From: Neolewinella xylanilytica
GTDB lineage: Bacteria; Bacteroidota; Bacteroidia; Chitinophagales; Saprospiraceae
Length of the DNA: 64,000 nucleotides
Assembly: GCF_002934605.1 (NCBI RefSeq)
Contig: NZ_PTJC01000006.1
Location: forward strand, 434,001 to 498,000
Direction: 5' to 3'
The position numbers and the translations under genes are program-made. Position 1 is the first letter of the stretch. Every line of letters starts with the position of its first letter. This document shows positions 1-8,494 of this stretch, in pieces. The notes beneath the pieces are model-generated. The model saw nothing but the letters and a program-made list of their open reading frames with translations, was not told the origin of the DNA and ran no database searches.

Positions 1-2565
1 ACGAACAAGGAAGGCCAATCCCGCCCCGCCGAGGAAGGATTGATGGGCGTAGCCGCCGACCCCGATTTCGCGGAGAACGGATGGGTTTATATGCTCTATG
101 CCCACCCCGACGAAGCCAAACACGTGCTGTCGCGCTTCGAGTACGACGGCGATAGCCTGCTGTTGGGCTCCGAAAAAGTCGTTCTGGAATACGCCGCCCA
201 GCGCGAAGTCTGCTGCCACACCGGCGGCGGCATCACTTTCGATAAGAACGGGAACCTCTACCTGACCACCGGCAACAACACCGCCAATCCGCCCATCGGC
301 ACTTCCAACCTGGACGAACGACCCGGCCACGAGACCTCCGACGACCAGCGTACCGCCGGGAACACCAACGACCTGCGCGGCAAGATCCTGCGCATCCACC
401 CCGAGGACGACGGCAGCTACACCATCCCAGCCGGGAACCTCTTCCCGCAAGGCACCGAAAAGACCCGTCCGGAGATCTACACCATGGGGCACCGGAACCC
501 CTGGCGGGTCAGCGTCGACAGCGAAACCGGCTACATCTACTGGGGCGAAGTGGGGCCGGATGCCTCCGAGGATTCCCGGTACGGGCCCCGGGGCTACGAC
601 GAATTCAACCAGGCCAGGGAAGCGGGCTTTCACGGCTGGCCCTACTTCATCGGCGACAATATCCCCTACATCGATTACGACTACGCCACCGACTCGGTGA
701 GCCAGCCCTTCGACGTCGACAACGTAGTGAACGACTCGCCGAATAACGACGGTCTGGCCCAGCTGCCCAAGCCGGTGCCGGCCTTTATCTGGTATCCGTA
801 CAGCTATTCGGAGGAGTTCCCGCAGATGGGCAGCTCCGGCCGGAGTGCTACCGGCGGTCCCGTTTACCGGCAGGCCGATTTTCCCGATACGGATTATCGT
901 TTCCCCAGCTACTACGAGGGGAAGTGGCTGATGGTGGAATTCATGCGCGGCTGGATCATGGCCGTGGAAATGGACGAGCACGGCGACTACGTCGGTATGG
1001 AACCTTTCCTGCCGGAAGAAAACTTCAGCAGCGCCATCGATATGCTCTTCAGCCCGGACGGGAGGCTGTACGTACTCGAGTACGGCTCGGCCTGGTTCCG
1101 TGGCAATGAGAACGCCCAGATCAAGCGCATCGAATACAATGGCGGTAATCGCCCGCCGGTAGTGGTAGCCAGTGCCGACAAAACCGCCGGGGCCCTGCCC
1201 CTGGAAGTGAAGCTCACTGCCGAAGGCACCGAAGACTACGACGAGGACGAGCTGGAATACCAATGGACGGTCAGCTCCGATAACGGCTATTCCGAAACCT
1301 TTAACGAAGCCGATCACACGGTCGTCCTGGATAAGGAGGGTGCCTACACCGCCGAACTCGTCGTAAGCGACCCGGCGGGCAACAGCGACCGGAAAAGCTT
1401 CCAGATCCTGGCGGGTAACGCGCCGCCGGAGGTGGACATCGTACTGACCGGCGGTAACCAATCCTTCTTCTTCCCCGGTAGCGAGTTGCAGTACGACATC
1501 CGCGTGGCCGACCCCGAAGACGGATCCCTGGAAAGCGGGGAGATCAGCGCGGAGGCCATCGCCGTCAATTTCGATTACACCCCGGAAGGCTACGACCCCA
1601 TCGAGATCGCCCAAAATCACGTCAGCAGCGACGAGTGGGTGATCTACCAAAAAGGAAAGGACATGATCGGGGAAAGCGACTGCTTGTCCTGCCACCGGGT
1701 GGACGTGTCCTCCGTCGGGCCCAGCTACCAGGCCGTAGCGGAGAAGTACCCCAGTACACCGGAGCAAAAGGCGATCAGCGCACGGCGGATCATCGAAGGT
1801 AGTGTCGGTTTATGGGGCGATCACGCCATGAGCGCTCACCCGGATCTGTCCGAACAGGACGCCATGATGATGGTCGACTACATCATGAGCCTCGACCAGC
1901 CCGAGCCCGACCGGCGGTCGATACCCCTGAAGGGTAGCTACGTTACCGCCGTTCCGGAAGCGGAAAACGGCAAGGGGGGCTTCCTGCTCCGCGCCGCCTA
2001 TACCGACCGGGGGCGGGGCCAGCTGGGCTCGCTGACGTCCGAAAAGATCATTGCCCTGCGCAACCCCGTGTTATGGGCGGAAGGGGCGGATTACAAAGAA
2101 GGCACCCAGCTGATGACGACGCCCCGGCGTTCATTCAACGTCGTTAAGGACGGTGGTTTTGTCGGCTATCGCCAGCTGGACCTCACCGGGATCGGCGAGA
2201 TCGTCATCAACGCAGAGGCAAGCGAGCGGGCCGGTGCCGCGGGAGGAACGATCGAGGTGCGGCTGGATAGCCCGGACGGGAAGGTCATCGGACAAACCGA
2301 AAAGGTGGTCCACCTCGAACTGGACTACGACGCCGAGCTACGCAAACAACGGCAAGCCTGGGAAGCCGCCGGCAAGCAAGGACCGGAACCCAGTATCTGG
2401 CAGGTACGGCAGTCGCTTAAGCCCAATTGGTCCGTTTCCGTCGGCGGTACGGAGGGGGTACACGACGTCTACTTCGTCGTCCGTAATACGGAGACCAAAC
2501 CCGGCCAGATCCTCGTACAGCTCGACACCATAGCCTTTAAATCCGGTAGCCAGCTATCCCGGTAA
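1..2565 (+). CDS. PQQ-type sugar dehydrogenase fused to PKD, cytochrome c and a carbohydrate-binding-like domain (5' end outside window)
   Basis: The frame is open from base 1, so the true start lies upstream; the TTG/ATG at 40-45 sits inside the conserved GSDH motif EEGLMGVAADPDF and is not a real start. Codons 1 to about 385 form a glucose/sorbosone dehydrogenase beta-propeller (CCHTGGGITFD, TMGHRNPWR). A PKD-like Ig fold follows (about 390-480). A class I cytochrome c comes next, with haem motif CLSCH near codon 561 and a possible Met ligand in DHAMSAHP. The last 200 residues resemble a CBM6-like jelly roll. Family knowledge suggests periplasmic sugar oxidation with electrons passed to the attached haem. 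The substrate cannot be told. Only 28 bp separate it from the next gene, so the two are probably co-transcribed. Confidence 0.85.
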   Translation, partial: TNKEGQSRPAEEGLMGVAADPDFAENGWVYMLYAHPDEAKHVLSRFEYDGDSLLLGSEKVVLEYAAQREVCCHTGGGITFDKNGNLYLTTGNNTANPPIGTSNLDERPGHETSDDQRTAGNTNDLRGKILRIHPEDDGSYTIPAGNLFPQGTEKTRPEIYTMGHRNPWRVSVDSETGYIYWGEVGPDASEDSRYGPRGYDEFNQAREAGFHGWPYFIGDNIPYIDYDYATDSVSQPFDVDNVVNDSPNNDGLAQLPKPVPAFIWYPYSYSEEFPQMGSSGRSATGGPVYRQADFPDTDYRFPSYYEGKWLMVEFMRGWIMAVEMDEHGDYVGMEPFLPEENFSSAIDMLFSPDGRLYVLEYGSAWFRGNENAQIKRIEYNGGNRPPVVVASADKTAGALPLEVKLTAEGTEDYDEDELEYQWTVSSDNGYSETFNEADHTVVLDKEGAYTAELVVSDPAGNSDRKSFQILAGNAPPEVDIVLTGGNQSFFFPGSELQYDIRVADPEDGSLESGEISAEAIAVNFDYTPEGYDPIEIAQNHVSSDEWVIYQKGKDMIGESDCLSCHRVDVSSVGPSYQAVAEKYPSTPEQKAISARRIIEGSVGLWGDHAMSAHPDLSEQDAMMMVDYIMSLDQPEPDRRSIPLKGSYVTAVPEAENGKGGFLLRAAYTDRGRGQLGSLTSEKIIALRNPVLWAEGADYKEGTQLMTTPRRSFNVVKDGGFVGYRQLDLTGIGEIVINAEASERAGAAGGTIEVRLDSPDGKVIGQTEKVVHLELDYDAELRKQRQAWEAAGKQGPEPSIWQVRQSLKPNWSVSVGGTEGVHDVYFVVRNTETKPGQILVQLDTIAFKSGSQLSR

Positions 2566-2593
2566 TTCTTTAGCACGGCCAAAAAATACGATC

Positions 2594-3634
2594 ATGCACA
2601 GCAAATTTCCCCGTCGCAAATTTTTACAAACGACTAGTTCCCTGGCCGGTGGCCTCTTACTGGCCGGACCGACGCTCCACGCGGCCCCGGCCATCATCCG
2701 CCGCTACAATAAGCCCGATTCGAAGATCAACGGCGTCCAGATCGGAGCCATCACCTATTCCTTCCGCAGTATGCCCGACCAGAGTGCGGAGGCTACGCTG
2801 GGCTACGTTACCGAGGCCGGCATCAGCGCCATCGAGTTGATGGGCGACCCGGTGGAATCCTTTGCCGGGGCCCCGAAAAGCACCCTGGACCGCGGCAAGA
2901 TTTGGGGACTGATGCGCCGACAGCGCGACGGTGAACTCTCCGAAGACGAAACTAGGGAACTGGAAGAAATGCGCGCCCAGGGCGAGGCTTATAGTAAGGA
3001 ACTGGCCGAATGGCGTGCCAAGGTGGACATGGGTAAATTCCGCCAGCTACGCCGCATGTACGGCGACGCCGGCGTTAGCATCTACGGATACAAACCGAGC
3101 GCCTTCGGGGAGAACAGTACCGATGCGGAAATCAACTACGGTCTGAAGGCCGCCAAGACCCTGGGGGCCAGCCACGTCACCCTGGAGCACCCGGGCAACG
3201 ACGCGCATACGGCCCGCCTGGGAAAGCTGGCGCAGCCGCACGGCGTACGGGTAGCCTACCACGGGCACACCCAGCAGACCCCCGACTTTTGGGATACCGC
3301 CCTCCAACAGAGCCCCGCCAATGCCCTCAATCTGGACGCCGGGCACTACGTCGCCGCCGGTTATGATCCCCGCGAGATCGTTCGCAGCAAGCATGCCAGC
3401 ATCTCCAGCATGCATACGAAGGACCGTACCAAGCCCGCTAACGGCGCCAAGAACCTGGCGTGGGGCGAAGGCGATACCCCGATCGGCGAACTACTGTCCA
3501 TGATGCAGCGCAGCAAGATGAACTTCCCCGCTACGATCGAGCTGGAATACGACATTCCGGCGGGCTCCGACGCGGTAGCCGAAGTCGCTCGCTGTCTGGA
3601 GTACTGTCGGAAGAGCTTGTCCAGCCGCAAGTAA
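2594..3634 (+). CDS. Tat-exported sugar phosphate isomerase/epimerase-like TIM barrel protein
   Basis: 346 residues. The N-terminus has a twin-arginine signal (PRRKFLQTTSSLAGG), which implies folded export to the periplasm. The rest matches the xylose isomerase-like TIM barrel family: an early GAITYSFR strand, ELMGDP, LEHPGND, VAYHGHTQQ, LNLDAGHYVAAGYDP and a final IELEYDIP. His and Glu residues at strand ends are in the usual metal-binding places. It follows the sugar dehydrogenase by 28 bp, so a joint role in oxidising or rearranging an exported sugar is plausible. The reaction is not known. Confidence 0.85.
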   Translation: MHSKFPRRKFLQTTSSLAGGLLLAGPTLHAAPAIIRRYNKPDSKINGVQIGAITYSFRSMPDQSAEATLGYVTEAGISAIELMGDPVESFAGAPKSTLDRGKIWGLMRRQRDGELSEDETRELEEMRAQGEAYSKELAEWRAKVDMGKFRQLRRMYGDAGVSIYGYKPSAFGENSTDAEINYGLKAAKTLGASHVTLEHPGNDAHTARLGKLAQPHGVRVAYHGHTQQTPDFWDTALQQSPANALNLDAGHYVAAGYDPREIVRSKHASISSMHTKDRTKPANGAKNLAWGEGDTPIGELLSMMQRSKMNFPATIELEYDIPAGSDAVAEVARCLEYCRKSLSSRK

Positions 3635-4456
3635 ACCGGACTGTCCAACGCGCAATCATTTGCCGATCGATTTTTGCGCCGGGGCGCGGGAGCAATGATT
3701 TTCGGACACCCTCCGCCGTATTGGTATCACCTGATTTTACTGGTTTCAGGAATTTACATTAAAGCAAGTCGGTCATGCGCTCTATTTACCTGCTACTAGC
3801 TTGGTTAGTCCCCGTGCGCCAGGTGAAGGCCTCGGCCCTTTCGCTTTTGGACGGGCCACGTGCCACTGATTGGAACATGAGTCGCCCTTCCGTTGATGAA
3901 GTCGGTCGGATCGGCGTTTCGGTGTACGCCCGGCTTTGCTTTCCGGTCGCCCCCCCGTGCCGTTGAGTAACCCGCTGCCAGCGGTGCTGTCCGATAACTG
4001 GTGTCCCCTACTGTGGAATACCCCTAGGATTGTCGTCGGTCAGCCGGGTGAAGGGCTCGCCGCGGGAGAAATCCGGGACGCCGAAACGATCCTTTTGCCG
4101 CAGCACTAGCTGGTGAGATTGGCGGCGTAAACGGCCACGGGGCAGGTAACTTTTGCATTAGGTGGATCAACCGCGGGGCGCATTCCCCTGCCTAAACGAA
4201 CGGACGACGGGCGTGCGGGATAGGGTAATAGCCCTGGCCGCCCGGTCCGTTCCGGAAGTGTAGTTCACCTGCGCCCCGGCGCCCTAGGGTACTGCTTACC
4301 GCAGCAAGCGAAGTGCGATAGAGGCGCCTGACTGCGTCCGGAAATGCAGCATGTTGGCAACGGGAGCCGTCTAGGCCGATAATCAACACGAATCAGGCGA
4401 CGCCGGGGAGTTACACCGCTTCGGTACCGCCGGGAAATGAGGGCACCGGAGATGCA
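3635..4456. other. Gene-poor stretch, possibly with decayed coding fragments
   Basis: No convincing gene. A 63-codon frame at 3775-3966 (+) starts with a signal-like MRSIYLLLAWLVPV but lacks a recognisable domain. On the minus strand about 4009-4140 reads as a short protein-like segment (KDRFGVPDFSRGEPF, ending at a TAG) with no start codon. A 65-codon frame at 4192-4389 (-) looks like chance. The base composition matches the flanks. The best reading is eroded DNA; no family could be named. Confidence 0.3.
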
Positions 4457-5179
4457 TCAGAGCTTGACGGTGTGCTGCTTATTCAGGTCGGCTTCGAACA
4501 CCCGCTCCGAGAGCTGGGCGAAGGTAGCGTAGAGCTCGTCGCACTCCCGGTCAATGGTGGCTTCATTGATAGCGTTCCGGGATACGGTAGGATTCATAAG
4601 GGTGTCCCGGGCTTGGAGGAGCTTGTCGGCGGAAACGCCCGTGATCTGGCTGACGCGCACCGCCCAATCGGTTTTCTCCCGGTCGACGATGTCTTCGTAG
4701 AGTACCGCGCAGCCGCCGTAGAGGTAGAGGTTCAGGAGGTTGGTTTTGTACGTATCGATGTAGGCTTCCTTCAATTCCTTAAAGCACTCCCCGTTTTTGG
4801 CGACGGCGCTCATGGCGAAGGTGTTGAATTTCCGGATGGTAATTACCAGCCGTACCTCGTGGCCCGCAAGCTTCATATGGATCGGCAGGGAATGCGACAG
4901 CGGGGGGTATTTAATGTAATCTACTTCCGCCAGTAATTCTTTCATATTCGACTGAATCTTGCGCTGTAGCCGGGCGGCCATCGTGTCGGAAACGAACTTG
5001 GCGAGGCGGGCCCGCTTGAGATACTTGTAGTTTTCGATCATGATGGGGTGCTCGTAATCCCCCGAGCCCCGGAACCATTCCCGGTCGTGCGGAAATCCAA
5101 ATTCGGCCCCGGCCTTTGCTAAGATGGCGCAGAGGAGGGTGGTACCGGTTCTCTTTTCGCCTGCAACTAAATACTTCAT
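4457..5179 (-). CDS. Sulfotransferase-like P-loop protein
   Basis: 240 residues from the ATG at 5179; a GTG one codon upstream is also possible. The N-terminus KYLVAGEKRTGTTLLCAIL fits the 5'-phosphosulfate-binding loop of sulfotransferases (R-[ST]-G-[ST]-T-[LFY]-L). RLVITIRKFNTFAMS lies where the 3'-phosphate-binding strand and Arg/Ser are expected, and YEDIV is also family-like. The acceptor is unknown. The gene is alone between two gene-poor stretches, which may suggest an acquired or relict gene. Nucleotide kinases share the P-loop, but the RTGTT signature favours a sulfotransferase. Confidence 0.6.
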   Translation of the reverse strand: MKYLVAGEKRTGTTLLCAILAKAGAEFGFPHDREWFRGSGDYEHPIMIENYKYLKRARLAKFVSDTMAARLQRKIQSNMKELLAEVDYIKYPPLSHSLPIHMKLAGHEVRLVITIRKFNTFAMSAVAKNGECFKELKEAYIDTYKTNLLNLYLYGGCAVLYEDIVDREKTDWAVRVSQITGVSADKLLQARDTLMNPTVSRNAINEATIDRECDELYATFAQLSERVFEADLNKQHTVKL

Positions 5180-5182
5180 CAC

Positions 5183-5745
5183 CTACAGTTTGATATGGGG
5201 CGCTACCGGGGGTCGATTCCCGAAGCTCAGGCAGGTATCGACACGGATGGTGAGCTTTCGCTTCAATTCAATTTCCAGTCCCTTATACGTACGGAAGTTC
5301 CGCGGGATCTGATTTAACGATTTTAGAAAAATAGAAATGGGCAGGGGACTTCCGGTCGCGATACCGTCTCGCGCAGACCAGGTAAGCCACTATAAGTATA
5401 CGTCATAACAACATACTAACGCCGAACCTTCTAAAATTGTATCGTAGGCGAAAGGACGTCGGTGGCGCCGGCTTGCCGGCGACTATACGGGCAAGGATTT
5501 TTTCGGAATCCGTGAGCACGGAAGGTGTTTTATTTTAGGTTTCAAAGAGTATTTTTGAGGGGTTGAAACGTGGTAAATGGTATCCGGAAAGTGTATCGGA
5601 TAGGGGCGTAGCCGGCACGAAATGAACGCTGTTGACCGGTAATTCGCTCCGATTCGGATAGGAAAACGGCAAGGGCAGTAACTAGAAATTTAACACTTCA
5701 TGGGTGGCGCAAGCGTGACGGCTTTGGGGAGGGGAGGAGCTTGGT
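5183..5745. other. Gene-poor stretch upstream of the sulfotransferase gene
   Basis: No complete gene. On the minus strand about 5184-5390 is an open frame without a start codon that reads like protein (NQIPRNFRTYKGLEIELKRK) and ends at a TAG just before the sulfotransferase start. It may be a gene remnant or chance. I see no consensus TAnnTTTG promoter and no intrinsic terminator for the antiporter that ends at 5746. Confidence 0.3.
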
Positions 5746-7014
5746 TCATTCGGAGACCTCATCGGTCGCTCTGGACTGCAGTCTTTTCACCAAGCCCTGT
5801 AGCGTCAGCCCCTGTACTACGATGGAAAAGAAAACCACGATGTAGGTGATGCCGAGAATGAGGTCTTTGCTGATTTCGGGGGCGAGGCTGAGGGCCAGTG
5901 CGATGGAGATGCCGCCCCGCAGGCCACCCCAGGTCATGATCACGGCGGCATTGGCCTCGAAGTGAAAGCGGTGTTTCAACGACTCCACCAACAAGGTGAG
6001 GGAGAGAAAACGAGAGAGGACCACAATTAAGATCGCCAGTACCCCGGTAATCACAATCGCCGTAGTGAACTCCACCTGTACGATAAAGAGACCCACCAGC
6101 AGAAAGAGTACGGCATTGAGGAGCTCGTCGACCAGCTCCCAAAACTTGACGAGGTAATCCTGGGTGATATCCGATACGCCCCCCCGCTGCTGTACGCCCC
6201 GTACCAGCATGATCCCACCCACTACGACGGTCAGCGGGCCGGAAATGTGCAAGCTATTCGCTAGGGTGTAACCGCCGATGACCATGGCCAGCGTAATCAG
6301 TACCTCCGTTTGGTAGCTATCAATGGTAGCCAGCATATAGGATACCAACTTGCCCAGCAGATACCCGAGGATGAGTGCCCCGAAAACCTCCTGTACGAAG
6401 AGTAACGCCACTGACCCCACCGTCACGTCCCCGTGCCCGCCGGAGGGCATGGCAATGTTGGTCAGGATGAGGAAGACGACGTAGCCCAGGCCATCGTTGA
6501 AGAGGCTTTCCCCCGCGATCTTAACCTTTAGCGACTCCGGCAAATTAGTATGCTCCAGGATACCCAATGTAGCTACCGGGTCGGTGGGAGAAATCAGGGC
6601 GCCGAAGATCAGGGCGTGCAGCAGCGGGATGGGGGAGCCCAATAAATCGAGCGCGAAGTAGGTCAGCCCGCCCACCAGGGTAGCCGATACCAGCGTAGCC
6701 CCGAAGGCGGAAATCAGGATCGGCCATTTTTGTTCCCGTAGCTCTTCGGGGTCCAGATTGATCGCTCCGGCGAAAAGCAGGAAACTAAGGATCCCTTCCA
6801 GAAGCACCTCCGAAAAATCGATCTGCCCCAGCAGGTCCCGATCGTAAGCCAGGATATCGGGATAAAACTTCCCTACCACCAGAATCGCCAGGGAGAAGAC
6901 CATACCGACCATAAACAAGCCAATGGTGGCCGGGATCTTGAAGAAGCGGGTATTGAAGTAATCGAATACGGCCGCTACGACAACCAGGATCGTGATCAGG
7001 TGAAATATGCTCAT
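5746..7014 (-). CDS. CPA1-family Na+(K+)/H+ antiporter (NhaP type)
   Basis: 422 residues, almost all hydrophobic helices, consistent with 12-13 membrane segments. Family motifs are present: FGALISPTDPVATLGIL (the SPTDP unwound helix with an ion-binding Asp), AGESLFNDGLGYVVF (the FNDG motif with the second ion-binding Asp) and WGGLRGGISIALALSL near the C-terminus. It exchanges cytoplasmic Na+ or K+ for protons. There is no C-terminal TrkA or cNMP regulatory domain. It lies 47 bp downstream of a lipoprotein gene on the same strand and may share its transcript. Confidence 0.92.
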   Translation of the reverse strand: MSIFHLITILVVVAAVFDYFNTRFFKIPATIGLFMVGMVFSLAILVVGKFYPDILAYDRDLLGQIDFSEVLLEGILSFLLFAGAINLDPEELREQKWPILISAFGATLVSATLVGGLTYFALDLLGSPIPLLHALIFGALISPTDPVATLGILEHTNLPESLKVKIAGESLFNDGLGYVVFLILTNIAMPSGGHGDVTVGSVALLFVQEVFGALILGYLLGKLVSYMLATIDSYQTEVLITLAMVIGGYTLANSLHISGPLTVVVGGIMLVRGVQQRGGVSDITQDYLVKFWELVDELLNAVLFLLVGLFIVQVEFTTAIVITGVLAILIVVLSRFLSLTLLVESLKHRFHFEANAAVIMTWGGLRGGISIALALSLAPEISKDLILGITYIVVFFSIVVQGLTLQGLVKRLQSRATDEVSE

Positions 7015-7061
7015 AGTGGGAAGGATGGATTTATGGACCTAATCCTACGGAAGTTGGCTTC

Positions 7062-7934
7062 CTATTGTTTCGGTAAATCATTGAATACCCGGCCGCCATC
7101 CGGCATGGCGAAGAAGTCAGCTTCCAGCGAGGGAAGGAAGGCGTAATCGGTCACTTCGATAACGGTGATGTGGTCCCCGGCTTGGTCGTCGGCCCACCAG
7201 TACGTATCGTAGCCGGTGGGGAGGGTGATGCCGTCCACTTTCGTCTTGCCGGTGATGCGCATGAGCTTCTCCGGGTTATGGCCGCCGTCGGGAAAGTAGC
7301 CGGGGTAGGAAACGATGTAGCGGAGGGCGTCTAGCTGACCGGTTTCCGGGTGGAGGTAGAGTATGTAGTAATCGTCCGGTGCATCGCCGGTACCGTCGGC
7401 GAAGGTGACTTTCACCAAATCGTATACGGTTCCGTCCAACTCGCGGGCCGGCAGCGACTCGAAACCGATCCCCTCGTCGGCGAGCACGAAGGGAAGTCCC
7501 ACGAAGTAATAGGGCGTCAGCGACCAGAACCGCGGGCTCATGCCGGCCACCCGATCGCCGGTCGTCGACCACGCCTCCTGCCCGTCGAAGCCAAAGCGCT
7601 GGGTGGTATCGGAGGCGAGGTGGTGCACGGTACGGCTGTTTACGTAATCGTTGTAGACGAAGGTGTTGCGGGGGGAGCCGTCGTCGAGGGGCTGGTAGTT
7701 GAAGTGGTAGTAGAGCGGACCGTTGCCGTACCAGGCTTCGAGGCCGCCGTGGGCCTCGATTGCGCGAAGTACCTGGCGGGCCGCGGAGTCGCTTTCCAGC
7801 CGCTCGTAGGCCGCGGTGATGCGATCGGTGTAAGGAGCGGCGGCGGGTGGTTCCTGAAGCGGTTCCGCGTCGGGGGCGGGATCGGTACCGCAGCCGGCCA
7901 GGAGGAAAAGTGCCAGGAGGAGAAGGATCGGCAT
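7062..7934 (-). CDS. Lipoprotein of unknown function (DUF6503-like)
   Basis: 290 residues with a lipoprotein signal: MPILLLLALFLLAGCG, lipobox LAGC. The mature part begins with a Pro/Ala/Asp-rich linker, then IEAHGGLEAWYGNGPLYYHF and several Asp/Tyr-rich beta strands. This resembles a Bacteroidota family of uncharacterised lipoproteins that I recall as DUF6503; the family name is from memory. It is probably exported and anchored to a membrane, facing the periplasm. It is followed by the antiporter gene. No enzymatic motif is visible. Confidence 0.65.
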   Translation of the reverse strand: MPILLLLALFLLAGCGTDPAPDAEPLQEPPAAAPYTDRITAAYERLESDSAARQVLRAIEAHGGLEAWYGNGPLYYHFNYQPLDDGSPRNTFVYNDYVNSRTVHHLASDTTQRFGFDGQEAWSTTGDRVAGMSPRFWSLTPYYFVGLPFVLADEGIGFESLPARELDGTVYDLVKVTFADGTGDAPDDYYILYLHPETGQLDALRYIVSYPGYFPDGGHNPEKLMRITGKTKVDGITLPTGYDTYWWADDQAGDHITVIEVTDYAFLPSLEADFFAMPDGGRVFNDLPKQ

Positions 7935-8022
7935 GGGATGGGGTTGTGTTATTGGCCAGCCTTTAAGATAGGCATGTTCGGGGGGGTTAGGGCGGTGGTG
8001 TCAATTTGGCAGGCCTATTGCC

Positions 8023-8049
8023 GGCCTGACACATCGGATGTGTCAGGCC
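8023..8049. repeat. Perfect 27-nt palindrome upstream of the czc locus
   Basis: Two 13-nt arms, GGCCTGACACATC at 8023-8035 and its exact reverse complement at 8037-8049, around a central G. Related motifs occur at 14131-14181 and 19120-19142, always outside genes. It could be a dispersed repeat, a regulator site for the metal-efflux genes, or a hairpin in the leader of the gene starting at 8103. Confidence 0.85.
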
Positions 8050-8102
8050 TCCTGACGGGTAGCCGTTCAACCTTATCCTCCCCTCCGCTGTCTCCCATCC
8101 GC

Positions 8103-8423
8103 ATGCGGTTCACAGCATTCTCATTGGCGCTTTATCTCTCCCTCCTGGTCCTATTTCCCTGCCAGGACCTAGCCTCGACCGTCTGCACGGGTTCGGATGC
8201 GGTTGGGCAACAGGACGGCCAGGACTGCCCCGACCAACAAGATAACTGCACGGCCCTCTGCTTCTGCTCCTGCTGCGGCGTAATGGCCGAAGCACCCCCG
8301 ACCCCGCATGCCTTGGTCATCGTACTACCGCTGCCACCCCAGGGGCAGACCCGACCTGCCTACGCTCCCGACTGGAAGGTCATCGATCCCGCGGGAGGCG
8401 ATCTCCAGCCTCCCCGAGCTTAG
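8103..8423 (+). CDS. Small Cys-rich exported protein (DUF6660-like) at the head of the czc locus
   Basis: 106 residues. The N-terminus MRFTAFSLALYLSLLVLFPC looks like a signal peptide or lipoprotein signal. It is followed by an acidic segment and a Cys cluster, CTALCFCSCCG. I recall short Bacteroidota proteins of this shape (DUF6660) ahead of RND metal-efflux genes. The clustered cysteines suggest metal binding, but nothing proves it. The stop is 71 bp before czcA on the same strand. The frame is open further upstream (to about 7350), but that part is antisense to the lipoprotein gene, and the Met at 8103 begins the hydrophobic signal. Confidence 0.7.
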   Translation: MRFTAFSLALYLSLLVLFPCQDLASTVCTGSDAVGQQDGQDCPDQQDNCTALCFCSCCGVMAEAPPTPHALVIVLPLPPQGQTRPAYAPDWKVIDPAGGDLQPPRA

Positions 8424-8494
8424 CCGATACACCGCGGGATACCTACGCCCGCCCGGAACCTATCGGACTGACTCAGCTTATTATCCCTTCCTTT

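Noticed and set aside
4192-4389. 65-codon minus-strand frame
   Set aside because: No signal, domain or start context; likely chance in GC-rich DNA.
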